The position numbers were made by a program, and so were the translations under genes. Shown in pieces: positions 18,091 to 26,127 of a DNA stretch of 64,000 nt. Within the stretch, counting starts at the first letter, position 1. Every line of letters starts with the position of its first letter. Under the pieces are notes generated by a model that saw nothing but the letters and a program-made list of their open reading frames with translations, did no database searches and was not told where the DNA came from. The stretch covers positions 287,632 to 351,631 of the forward strand of contig NZ_CP039644.1 of assembly GCF_004923315.1 (NCBI RefSeq), given 5' to 3'. This stretch comes from Azospirillum sp. TSA2s (lineage in GTDB: Bacteria > Pseudomonadota > Alphaproteobacteria > Azospirillales > Azospirillaceae).

Positions 18091-21000
18091 ATGATCAGAC
18101 AGGTTCATCGGATCGACGAAATTCCGGTCGATCGCCCCGTCCATATCTTCGGCGGAGGGCAGGGGGGGCGCATCGTTTTCGATGCGATGCGCAGGCAGGG
18201 CAGATGGACCGTCGCCGGCTTCATCGACAGCTTCCGCACCGAGCCGCTCGAAGGCTTGCCGGTGCTGTCGCCGGCGCAGGCCCTGGCGGAGGGCGCGGCC
18301 GACCGGACGGTGGTGATCGCCAGCCAGTTCTGGCCGGAAATCGCCGCCACACTGCGCGACGCAGGCTGCCGCCACATCTACAACGCCTATTCTGTCATCG
18401 CCGCCCGGCAGAAGGATGCCGTCCGCCCCGACCTGGCCGAAGCGCTCCGGTCCGCCACCGGCTATCATCCGCGGGAACTGGTCTCGTCGCTTCTCGCCAG
18501 CCCGCATTTCAAGCAGGGCGGCGGCTGGGCGGCGACGATGCTGGCGCTGGACGACTTTGCCCAGGGGGCGCCGCTCTATGTCGTCGGCACCCACCAGCGC
18601 GCCCGGCAGATCGCCATGCTGGCGACCCAGAGCGGCCGATCGGTCCTGGCCGGCTACATCGACCCGTCCGCGCCCAACGACGCTCCAGCCGTTGCGATGG
18701 GAAGCTGCGTTGTCTATCCGCTGCAGCGCTTCCTGACGGAGGCCGATCCATCCGCCGTGGTGGTCGATCCCATGCCCGGCGGCGCGACCTTGCACGCCGT
18801 CCTGCGGGACAGGGGCTTCCAGCGATGCTTCGACGCCAGTTCTCTCGCTCTGCCGACCGGGCGCCACGCTCCGGCTCCCGTCCTGCCTCCGGCGGAGCCG
18901 TTGCCGGACATGCCGCTGGTCTCGGTGGTGCTGGTCTGCCGGAACGCCGCGGCCATGGTGCGGCGTTCCATCGAAAGCGTGCTGCGCCAAACCTATCCCA
19001 ACATCGAATACATCATCCAGGACGGCGCCTCCACCGACAGTACGCAGGCCCTGATCGAGGAGTATCGCAGCCATCCGGACTGGAACGGACGCATCCATCT
19101 GGTTTCGGAGGTCGACGGAAACGCCGCCATCGGCCTGCTCCGCGGGTTGCGGCGTTGCCGCGGCGACATCATCGCGACCTGCATGGCCGACGAGGAGCTG
19201 CTGCCCGACGCCATCGCCGAGGCGGTTCGCGCCTTCCGGCGCACGCCCGGCACCGGGGTCGTCACGGGAGACGCCTATACCACTGGTCGCGACGGCCGCT
19301 TCACCGGGGTCTTCACCGGCGGGCCGTTCAGCCTCGCGGGCTACCTGTTCGGCAGCTATTGCCCTTATTTCTCATCGACCTTCTTCTCGCGCCGCGCGCT
19401 TGAGGAGATCGGCCTGCACGAGGAAGACTGGAACCAGGACGTCGTCGAGTTCGAGCTGTGGATGCGTCTGGCGACCCGGCACACCATCACCCACCATCCG
19501 TTCCGCTTCTCCAAGTACGCGCTGTATCCGCAGCAGCTCAGCAACGTCGCGCGCCACATCCGCTTCCATCTTTTCCGCCGCATCGAGGTGCTGTCCCATT
19601 TCTTCTCGCTGGACGGCTTCTTCGGCCCGGTGAAGAACCTCTATGGCTTCTGGGAGGAGTGCGTCGTCCGGCAATATGCGCTGTTCTACAACCACGCCCT
19701 GTCGGTGGGGGAGGATGTCGCGGAACTGGGAATTCCGCTGCGCCGGGACCAGGCCGTCCCCATCGACCTGCCGCCCGTCGGCGCCGAGATCCACAAGGAG
19801 ATCGCCGCGCTCTACGAGATGCGTGGCCAGGTGGAGGAAGCCGTCCACATCCTCAGGGAGGCGCGCCCTGCGTTCGATGAAACCGCCGACTCCCTGGCCG
19901 TCCAGATCCTGTTGAAATCCCCCGCCGCGACCAACCGCGACCTTCTCGACGCCCAGCTCGACTGGGCCGATCGCCATGTCCGCCGGCGCCCTCTGGATGA
20001 GCGGAAACTGCCGCCACTGAAACGGGGTCCCGACGGAAAGCGGATCAAGGTCGCCTATATCTGCCCGTTCGCGACCGCAAGCTACTTCCAGTTCCAGGTG
20101 GTCCCCTTCGTCCTCCATCACGATCCGGCGCAGTTCGAAATCTATTGCTACACGGCGGGGATCGAGCCGCCCGACCTCACGGCGGCCGGGGTCACCGTCC
20201 GTCTCGTCGATCACCTGACGGACGAGGAGTTCGTCGCCCTGCTGCGCCGCGACGGCATCGACGTGGCGTTGGAACTGACCGGCTTCAGCGCCGGCCACCG
20301 CTATCGGGCGATGGGTGCGCGCGTGGCGCCCGTGCAGATTTCCTACATCAACCATACGGGAACCTGCGGGGTCGACGCCTTCGACTATTGCATCGCCGAC
20401 GCAAGGTCCGCCCCCTCCTGGCTCGACCCCCATTTCACCGAGCGCATCTACCGCATCGACGGCTGCTTCTTCTGCTTCGACTACCGGGGAACCGATGCGC
20501 CGCCGGCAGCCGCCCAGCCGCCCGTCCTCACATCGGGGCGGGTGACCTTCGGCTGTTTCGGCAGCGGTTCCAAGTTCAATGCCGACCTGATCGCCCTATG
20601 GTCCCGTCTGTTGCGGGCCGTGCCGCAGTCGCGCCTGCTGCTGCGCAACGCCAGCCTGTCCTGGATGGACAACCGGCGCTTCCTGGCCGATCTTTTCGCC
20701 CGCAACGGCATCGGCCCCGACCGGCTGATGCTGGAAGCCGGGGGCGACCGGTTGGAAATCATGGCCGATTACGCCCGCGTCGACATCAGTCTGGACAGCT
20801 TCCCCTATTGCGGCGGCAACACCATCGCCGAATCCCTCCATCAGGGGGTGCCGGTGGTCACGCTACGCGGCTCCACCTTCGCGTCCTGCTACGGATCGTC
20901 GATCCTGGAAGCGTCCGGCTGCGCGGATCTGGTCGCCGATACGCCGGACGATTACGTCCGGCTGGCGGCGGAACTCGCCGCGGCACCGGCACGGCTGGAG

Positions 21001-21117
21001 GCATACCGCATCCGCCTGCGTGACATGATGGTCGAGCACGGATTCAGCGATTCCAAACGCTTCGCCCGCAAGCTGGAGGCGGCCTACCGCGACATGCTGG
21101 GCAGGCTGCCGTCATGA
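18091..21117 (+). CDS. Four-part glycosyltransferase: two PglD-N-like domains, GT2, GT41 (SPINDLY/OGT-like)
   Basis: 1008 residues. Residues about 15-115 ('VHIFGGGQGGRIVFDAM') and 160-255 ('LYVVGTHQRARQ') are two Rossmann-like units resembling the PglD N-terminal domain. From about 274, 'LVSVVLVCRNAAAMVRRSIE' and 'EYIIQDGASTDST' begin a GT2 domain of about 230 residues. From about 650 a GT41 domain follows, with 'FGCFGSGSKFNADLIALW' and 'LDSFPYCGGNTIAESLHQGV', the C-terminal UDP-sugar-binding half of O-GlcNAc transferases. GT41 enzymes glycosylate protein Ser/Thr, but fused forms also occur in glycan clusters. First gene of the rightward operon; its stop overlaps the next start. Confidence 0.8.
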   Translation: MIRQVHRIDEIPVDRPVHIFGGGQGGRIVFDAMRRQGRWTVAGFIDSFRTEPLEGLPVLSPAQALAEGAADRTVVIASQFWPEIAATLRDAGCRHIYNAYSVIAARQKDAVRPDLAEALRSATGYHPRELVSSLLASPHFKQGGGWAATMLALDDFAQGAPLYVVGTHQRARQIAMLATQSGRSVLAGYIDPSAPNDAPAVAMGSCVVYPLQRFLTEADPSAVVVDPMPGGATLHAVLRDRGFQRCFDASSLALPTGRHAPAPVLPPAEPLPDMPLVSVVLVCRNAAAMVRRSIESVLRQTYPNIEYIIQDGASTDSTQALIEEYRSHPDWNGRIHLVSEVDGNAAIGLLRGLRRCRGDIIATCMADEELLPDAIAEAVRAFRRTPGTGVVTGDAYTTGRDGRFTGVFTGGPFSLAGYLFGSYCPYFSSTFFSRRALEEIGLHEEDWNQDVVEFELWMRLATRHTITHHPFRFSKYALYPQQLSNVARHIRFHLFRRIEVLSHFFSLDGFFGPVKNLYGFWEECVVRQYALFYNHALSVGEDVAELGIPLRRDQAVPIDLPPVGAEIHKEIAALYEMRGQVEEAVHILREARPAFDETADSLAVQILLKSPAATNRDLLDAQLDWADRHVRRRPLDERKLPPLKRGPDGKRIKVAYICPFATASYFQFQVVPFVLHHDPAQFEIYCYTAGIEPPDLTAAGVTVRLVDHLTDEEFVALLRRDGIDVALELTGFSAGHRYRAMGARVAPVQISYINHTGTCGVDAFDYCIADARSAPSWLDPHFTERIYRIDGCFFCFDYRGTDAPPAAAQPPVLTSGRVTFGCFGSGSKFNADLIALWSRLLRAVPQSRLLLRNASLSWMDNRRFLADLFARNGIGPDRLMLEAGGDRLEIMADYARVDISLDSFPYCGGNTIAESLHQGVPVVTLRGSTFASCYGSSILEASGCADLVADTPDDYVRLAAELAAAPARLEAYRIRLRDMMVEHGFSDSKRFARKLEAAYRDMLGRLPS

Positions 21118-21698
21118 TGCCGTCAGTTGCCGATCCGGCGCCCGTCTTATGGATCACCGGCCTATCGGGGGCCGGCAAGACCACGGTTGCAGGCCTGCTG
21201 ACCGAACGCCTGCGCCTGCGAGGCGGAAGCTGGGTGATGCTCGACGGTGACCGGATGCGGGCCATGCTGCCCTGGCCGGGTGGTTACGAGCGCGAAGAGC
21301 GGGAGAAGATCGCCTTCTATTACGGCCGGCTGTGCGCGGAAATCTCCGGCCAGGGCATCGGGGTGGTCTGCGCCACGGTGTCGATGTTCCACTCCGTCCG
21401 GCGATGCAACCGCGACACCATGCCGGGTTACCGGGAAATCTACCTGCGGGTTCCCATCGAGGAATTGCGCCGGCGGGATTCCAAGGGACTTTACGGCGCC
21501 TCGGACGCAGGCGGACTGGTCGGGGTCGACATCGCGGCGGAAATGCCGGAAGCACCCGACCTCGTCATCGAAAACCATGGCGGCCAGTCGCCGGAGGATG
21601 CGGTTTCCGTTATCCTGGCCGCGATGGAGAAGGATTTTCGCGGCCTCCGTTCCATTCGCCGAAGCGATCAGAACCCAGAACAATCAAAAGCGGAATGA
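21114..21698 (+). CDS. Putative cytidine diphosphoramidate kinase (APS-kinase-like, Cj1415 type)
   Basis: 194 residues, ATG overlapping the previous stop (ATGA). Walker A 'ITGLSGAGKTTVAGLL', then 'LDGDRMRAML', 'VCATVSMFHSVRRCNRD' and 'RRRDSKGLYGA' place it in the APS kinase family. It lacks the GFS-x-x-DR and FTGIDDPYE signatures of true APS kinases; 'GGYEREERE' and 'GGLVGVDIAAEMPEAPDLVI' stand in their place, which fits the capsule-cluster subgroup. In C. jejuni, Cj1415 phosphorylates the 3'-OH of CDP-amidate, the last known step before transfer in MeOPN synthesis. The operon also carries the Cj1416- and Cj1417-type genes. True APS kinase feeding sulfation is the main alternative. Confidence 0.75.
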   Translation: MMPSVADPAPVLWITGLSGAGKTTVAGLLTERLRLRGGSWVMLDGDRMRAMLPWPGGYEREEREKIAFYYGRLCAEISGQGIGVVCATVSMFHSVRRCNRDTMPGYREIYLRVPIEELRRRDSKGLYGASDAGGLVGVDIAAEMPEAPDLVIENHGGQSPEDAVSVILAAMEKDFRGLRSIRRSDQNPEQSKAE

Positions 21699-22459
21699 AC
21701 AACATGAAAGTTGAGTGGAACTATTCCTCCCTGGCCCGGCCTTATCTGAACCGCCCGGATTACGCGCCACGCGGCATCGACCGGATGCTGGGGATCGCCG
21801 GTGTGACAGCGGGAGCCATGGCGTGCGACATTGGCGCCGGAGTCGGACATCTGACCATCCCGCTGCTGGAACGCGGGCTGACCGTCGATGCGGTCGAACC
21901 GAACGATGCCATGCGTGCATTGGGAGCGGAACGGACCGCCGGCTATCCGGCCGTGTCCTGGTATGAAGGCGTCGGCGAGGCGACCGGGCGGCCCGACCAC
22001 GCCTTCGATCTGATCACCTTCGGCTCCTCCTTCAACGTCACCGACCGGCCGAAGGCCCTCAGCGAGACGGCCCGCATCGGCAAGGCTGAGGCCTGGTTCG
22101 CCTGCATGTGGAACCATCGCGACCTGGACGATCCGCTGCAGGTGGAGGTCGAGGCGCTGATCCGCAGCCACATCCCGAATTACGATTATGGGGTGAGACG
22201 GGAAGACCAGACCGCCGTGATCGACCGGAGCGGGCTGTTTGGTGGCGTCACTCTGATCGAGGAGCCGGTCCGTCACCGCGTCACCGTGGAGGACTGGATC
22301 GACGCCTGGAGATCGCATGCCACACTGGCCCGTCAGGCCGGCGACCGGCACGGCGCGATCGTCGACGCCATCGGCTCCCTGCTGCTCAACAGGGGGCTTT
22401 CCGAGATCAACGTTCCCTATACGACCCGCATCTGGATCGCTCCCCTGCGGACGGCGTGA
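21695..22459 (+). CDS. Class I SAM-dependent methyltransferase in the phosphoramidate operon
   Basis: 254 residues; the ATG at 21695 overlaps the kinase stop (ATGA). Motif I 'MACDIGAGVGHLTIPLL', then 'VDAVEPNDAMRALG' and 'LITFGSSFNVTDRP' form a standard small-molecule methyltransferase core; the rest resembles UbiE/Methyltransf_11 proteins. In C. jejuni two class I methyltransferases (Cj1419, Cj1420) sit at the same place in the MeOPN cluster and are thought to methylate the phosphoramidate. This gene, directly after the CDP-amidate kinase, is the best candidate here for that step; sugar O-methylation is the alternative. Confidence 0.7.
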   Translation: MNNMKVEWNYSSLARPYLNRPDYAPRGIDRMLGIAGVTAGAMACDIGAGVGHLTIPLLERGLTVDAVEPNDAMRALGAERTAGYPAVSWYEGVGEATGRPDHAFDLITFGSSFNVTDRPKALSETARIGKAEAWFACMWNHRDLDDPLQVEVEALIRSHIPNYDYGVRREDQTAVIDRSGLFGGVTLIEEPVRHRVTVEDWIDAWRSHATLARQAGDRHGAIVDAIGSLLLNRGLSEINVPYTTRIWIAPLRTA

Positions 22460-22465
22460 ACGGCC

Positions 22466-24721
22466 ATGGATACGGCCATGGATCAAGTGCAGAGGGCGGA
22501 GCCGGATTTTCTGGTCGAAGGCAGACGTCTGCTTCAGGCAGGGGGGCGACTGCCCGAGGCGATCCGGCATCTTCGATGTGCCATCATCGATCGACCGGAT
22601 TTGGCCGAGCCCTATCGCCATCATGGGACCGCCTTGCGGGCTTCGAATGATCATGGTGCCGCGGCCCGCTCCCTGGCGCATGCATGCGTGCTTGATCCCT
22701 CCGATCCGGAAGCTCAGGCCCAGATGGCGCGGCTGGCCGAAGCGGAAGGCCGTCTCGACGATGCGATCGCCGGGTTCGAGAGCATTCTCAAACGCGATCC
22801 GTCGCATTCCTACTCCTGGCTGACCCTATTCCGGGTCGCTCTGCTGGCCGACCGCCTTCCTGAATGGCGCGACTTTCATCTCGACTGGATGGAGAAGGCA
22901 GGCGGACAGGCCATTCCCCGTTTGCTGGCCGCCCGGCTGCACCGTCATTTCGGGGAAAGCCGGCGCGGAGAAGAGCTCTTGCGGGAAGGGGTTTCCCGCT
23001 ATGGAGCGGTTCTGGCCTGGCTCGATCAGCTGGGGGTCTTCCAGGCGCTCGACGGCAGGATCGATCAGGCCGCGGAGAGCTTCTCGCAGGCTTGCGCCTC
23101 CGCTCCGGACGATGTGTCGATCCATCGCAACCGCGCGGCCCTTCTGCTGGCGACCGGACGGACGGAGCAGGCGCTTCAGCATCTCCGCACCCTGGCGCAG
23201 AGCGATGGAGCGAGGAGTGCCGCACCCGATGTCCGCGGCACTCTGCTTACCGATCTCAGCACCGCGCTACGCCTCTCCCGGAGACCGATGGAAGCCGCGG
23301 AGGAGGCGGCACGGGCATGCCGGGCCGATCCGATGCAGGCCTCCGGCTTCATCGCCCTGGGATTGGCACACGCATCCCTCGGAAATTGGGCGGATGCGCT
23401 GACGGCCCTGCGGCAAGCCCATGTCCTGAATCCGGATCGGGCGGACCTCTCCTTGGCGCTGGAGGTCTGCCACCGCCTTATCCGCGATACGGGCGAAACC
23501 GCCGCAAAGGGAAAAGGCGATCAGGCATCCGGCATTCTGGAGGCCGTATTCGCACCCTCCCGACAGCCGATGGACCTGATCTTTCCCGACCCGATCCTCG
23601 CCTCCCGCCGGCACCTGAATGCCTATGCCGACGCCGAGCGCCCTTCTGGAGTTTCTCTTAGCTCTGCCGGCGTGCAGGCGGAGGACGAGCGGGTCGTCAC
23701 CCGTCCGCTTTTCTATTTCGGCCGCACATCGGCGGCGCAATCATCCCCCCTGTCGAATTTTCTGATCACCTCCTGGGGGCATGCAGGCGCCATTTGGCTG
23801 GCGGCATCGATGAATCTCCATCCGGGCATGCTGGTGACCGTCGGCGCCGATCATCCTCTGGAGTGCTTCACGTACTATGATGTCAACCGGAACTACCGGG
23901 CCATCGACCCTGCTTCTGCCCGGCAGATTCTACGGCATGGCGTCCATCCGGAAGGGCGTGTCTTTCTGCCTTCCGAGTTGCAGGCTCAGGCACCGGCCGC
24001 TGGCAGGGATCCCGCTCTCTTCCCCAGAATCGTTTTAGAGGAACTGACCGATCTGGCCGCCCTCGATCCGGCCGTCAAGGTGGTGGGTAACATTCACGGC
24101 CTGATGATCGGTCCTCTGTTCCAGTCCTTCCGTGCCGATCCCACCCTGTTCGACGGGCGGGCGGTCGCCGCGCTGGACCTGATCCGTCATCCCGTTCCGC
24201 GCACCGAATCGGCGATCCGCGCCACCATTCATTACCATTTGCCGGCACTCGCACCGGCGATCGACTCCTTCATCATGCAGAATTCAGTGCTGTGCCGGAA
24301 ACTCGAGCGTGAATACGGAATCGATTTCTCCGAGCCGCGGGCGCGGGCGGCCCTGCACGTCTTCCGCCAGGGCAGGCAGAACCAGGTCTGGGCCGGGGAA
24401 ATTCGCCAGCATCCGGACATCGGCCGAATTCTTCTGGAACGCTTGAAGACGGAACCGGAATATTTCGCCCATCTGCTCCATCGCATTTCCTGTGGCCGTC
24501 TTGTTGCGGATCAGGAGTTGCTGGAGCGTGTGTATACGCCTGAAAACCTGAACAAGGGCCGCCGCACTCCGACCCTGGGGCTTGAGCGGCCGGCGGATGC
24601 GCGCGACCAGTTCGCGGCCTGGAGTCCATTCGAACAGGCGGAGTTCCGGCGGCTGCGCCGGATTTATGGACTGGACGAGGTTTATGGGCAGTTCGGCTAT
24701 GACTTCAGCTTCGTCGGCTGA
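22466..24721 (+). CDS. TPR protein with sulfotransferase-like C-terminal domain; candidate phosphoramidate transferase
   Basis: 751 residues. Residues about 1-330 are TPR units ('SYSWLTLFRVALLADRLPEW', 'DDVSIHRNRAALLLATGR'). Near 430, 'ITSWGHAGAIWLAASMNLHP' resembles the 5'-phosphosulfate-binding loop of sulfotransferases, and near 572 'LIRHPVPRTESAIRA' matches the 3'-phosphate-binding motif (R-x-P-x-x-x-x-x-S). That motif recognises a 3'-phosphorylated nucleotide such as PAPS. The neighbouring kinase makes a 3'-phospho nucleotide donor, so transfer of phosphoramidate instead of sulfate is a natural inference. The fold call rests on two motifs only; a plain glycan sulfotransferase remains possible. 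Confidence 0.6.
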   Translation: MDTAMDQVQRAEPDFLVEGRRLLQAGGRLPEAIRHLRCAIIDRPDLAEPYRHHGTALRASNDHGAAARSLAHACVLDPSDPEAQAQMARLAEAEGRLDDAIAGFESILKRDPSHSYSWLTLFRVALLADRLPEWRDFHLDWMEKAGGQAIPRLLAARLHRHFGESRRGEELLREGVSRYGAVLAWLDQLGVFQALDGRIDQAAESFSQACASAPDDVSIHRNRAALLLATGRTEQALQHLRTLAQSDGARSAAPDVRGTLLTDLSTALRLSRRPMEAAEEAARACRADPMQASGFIALGLAHASLGNWADALTALRQAHVLNPDRADLSLALEVCHRLIRDTGETAAKGKGDQASGILEAVFAPSRQPMDLIFPDPILASRRHLNAYADAERPSGVSLSSAGVQAEDERVVTRPLFYFGRTSAAQSSPLSNFLITSWGHAGAIWLAASMNLHPGMLVTVGADHPLECFTYYDVNRNYRAIDPASARQILRHGVHPEGRVFLPSELQAQAPAAGRDPALFPRIVLEELTDLAALDPAVKVVGNIHGLMIGPLFQSFRADPTLFDGRAVAALDLIRHPVPRTESAIRATIHYHLPALAPAIDSFIMQNSVLCRKLEREYGIDFSEPRARAALHVFRQGRQNQVWAGEIRQHPDIGRILLERLKTEPEYFAHLLHRISCGRLVADQELLERVYTPENLNKGRRTPTLGLERPADARDQFAAWSPFEQAEFRRLRRIYGLDEVYGQFGYDFSFVG

Positions 24722-25346
24722 GCCGCCCGCCTTTGCGGTCGGCGTGACCCAGCGCGTGCAGATCGACCCCCGGCATGGGGAGCGCCGCGATGCCCTCGAC
24801 CAGCGGTGGCACCCCTTCCTGGCCGCCTGTGGCATCGTCGGCGTGCCGCTGCCCAACGATCCGGCCCTGGCTCTGAAATCGGTTCGAGCGCTCGGGCTGC
24901 GGGGCATCCTGCTGACGGGAGGCAACGATCTGGCCGTTCTGGGCGGCGACGCCCCCGAACGCGACGCGACGGAGGCCGCCCTGCTGGAGCTGGCGGTACG
25001 GGGCCTGCCGGTCCTGGGGGTTTGCCGGGGGCTTCAGATGATCCTCGCCCATTTCGACGCAGTGCCGACCCCCGTCGCCGGGCATGTCGCCGTCCGCCAC
25101 CCTCTGGTCTTCCAGGGACAGTCACGGACGGTGAACAGCTATCACGGCTATGGCGCTGCCGCCGCCATGGTCGCAATGGCGACGGCCGGAGCCCTGGAGG
25201 TGACGGCGGCGGTCGATGGGACGGTCGAGGCGGTGCGGCACCGCAGCCTGCCCATCGCCGGATTGATGTGGCACCCCGAACGCGAGGCGCCTTTCGATCC
25301 TCTCGACATCGAATTCTTCAAAAATTTCTTCGGAGCGACGCCATGA
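24699..25346 (+). CDS. Putative gamma-glutamyl-CDP-amidate hydrolase (class I glutamine amidotransferase fold, Cj1417 type)
   Basis: 215 residues from ATG at 24699, 23 bases inside the previous gene; earlier in-frame ATGs lie deeper in that gene. The triad of class I GATases of the PuuD/peptidase C26 type is visible: Cys in 'VLGVCRGLQMIL', His and Glu in 'GLMWHPEREAPF'. 'RGILLTGGNDL' is the oxyanion region. In C. jejuni, Cj1417 cleaves CDP-L-glutamine to CDP-amidate and glutamate. The gene directly precedes, and overlaps, the Cj1416-type cytidylyltransferase gene. Gamma-glutamyl-GABA hydrolase is the generic alternative. Confidence 0.8.
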   Translation: MTSASSAEPPAFAVGVTQRVQIDPRHGERRDALDQRWHPFLAACGIVGVPLPNDPALALKSVRALGLRGILLTGGNDLAVLGGDAPERDATEAALLELAVRGLPVLGVCRGLQMILAHFDAVPTPVAGHVAVRHPLVFQGQSRTVNSYHGYGAAAAMVAMATAGALEVTAAVDGTVEAVRHRSLPIAGLMWHPEREAPFDPLDIEFFKNFFGATP

Positions 25347-26089
25347 AAGCAATCATCCTCGCCGCAGGCCGTGGCAGCCGCATGGGCGGCGCCACCGCCG
25401 AGCGGCCGAAATGTCTGGTCGAACTGGCGGGCCGGCCCCTGCTCGACTGGCAAATCCACGCTCTGCGCCAAGGGGGGATCGAAGACATCGCCATCGTGCG
25501 CGGCTGGCAGGCGGAAAAGCTGGACGGGCGTGGCCTGAAGACCTTCGACAATCCACGCTGGAATTCCACCAACATGGTGATGTCGCTGGCCTGTGCCGCG
25601 CAATGGCTGGAGGCCGAGCGCTGCATCGTCAGCTATTCCGACATCTTCTATCCGGGCGCCGCCGTCCGGACGCTGGCAGGGTCGCCCCACGACCTGACCA
25701 TCGCCTATGATCCGCACTGGGCGGCCCTGTGGTCCCGCCGCTTCGCCGATCCGCTGTCGGATGCCGAAACCTTCCGCATCGATGGACAAAGCCGGCTGGA
25801 GAGCATCGGCAGCCGGCCCGCGACCATGGAGGAAGTGCAGGGGCAATATATGGGCCTGCTGCATTTCAGCCCCGCCGGCTGGGCGGCGGTCGCATCGCTG
25901 CTGGCTGGCCTCCCGGATGCCGAACGCGACAGGCTGGACATGACCTCCCTGCTGTCCCGCCTGCTGGCGCGGGGAGAGGCCATCCATGGCGTTCCGGTCG
26001 AAGGACCATGGGGCGAGGTCGACAACGAAACCGATCTGGCGCTCTACCATGCCATGATCGCCGCCGGAGAGTTGCCGGCCTCCCCCTGA
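25343..26089 (+). CDS. Putative CTP:phosphoglutamine cytidylyltransferase (LicC-like nucleotidyltransferase, Cj1416 type)
   Basis: 248 residues; the ATG overlaps the hydrolase stop (ATGA). 'MKAIILAAGRGSRMGG' with 'RPKCLVELAGRPLLDWQI' is the nucleotide-binding start of NTP-transferases; 'NSTNMVMSLACA' and 'SYSDIFY' are typical of LicC/phosphocholine-cytidylyltransferase-like proteins, and 'GEVDNETDL' is the metal-binding end. Cj1416 joins CTP to L-glutamine phosphate. Genetic pairing with the amidate hydrolase and presence of the L-glutamine kinase gene support that assignment over phosphocholine or sugar-phosphate activation. Last gene of the operon; it ends against a convergent TPR gene. Confidence 0.8.
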   Translation: MKAIILAAGRGSRMGGATAERPKCLVELAGRPLLDWQIHALRQGGIEDIAIVRGWQAEKLDGRGLKTFDNPRWNSTNMVMSLACAAQWLEAERCIVSYSDIFYPGAAVRTLAGSPHDLTIAYDPHWAALWSRRFADPLSDAETFRIDGQSRLESIGSRPATMEEVQGQYMGLLHFSPAGWAAVASLLAGLPDAERDRLDMTSLLSRLLARGEAIHGVPVEGPWGEVDNETDLALYHAMIAAGELPASP

Positions 26090-26127
26090 TAGGCAGGCCG
26101 GACGAACAGGCAGGACGGCGGGCAGCG

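Noticed and set aside
17909..18091. A 60-residue minus-strand frame in the divergent promoter region
   Set aside because: No ribosome-binding site, no family similarity, and it lies where two promoters are needed.
21114..24721. A conventional PAPS sulfation pathway (APS kinase plus sulfotransferase)
   Set aside because: No ATP sulfurylase (CysN/CysD or Sat) nearby, the kinase lacks true APS-kinase motifs, and three other phosphoramidate genes are present. Kept only as the alternative reading.
25343..26089. HddC-type heptose-1-phosphate guanylyltransferase
   Set aside because: The motif pattern is that of LicC-like cytidylyltransferases and the gene is coupled to the amidate hydrolase.
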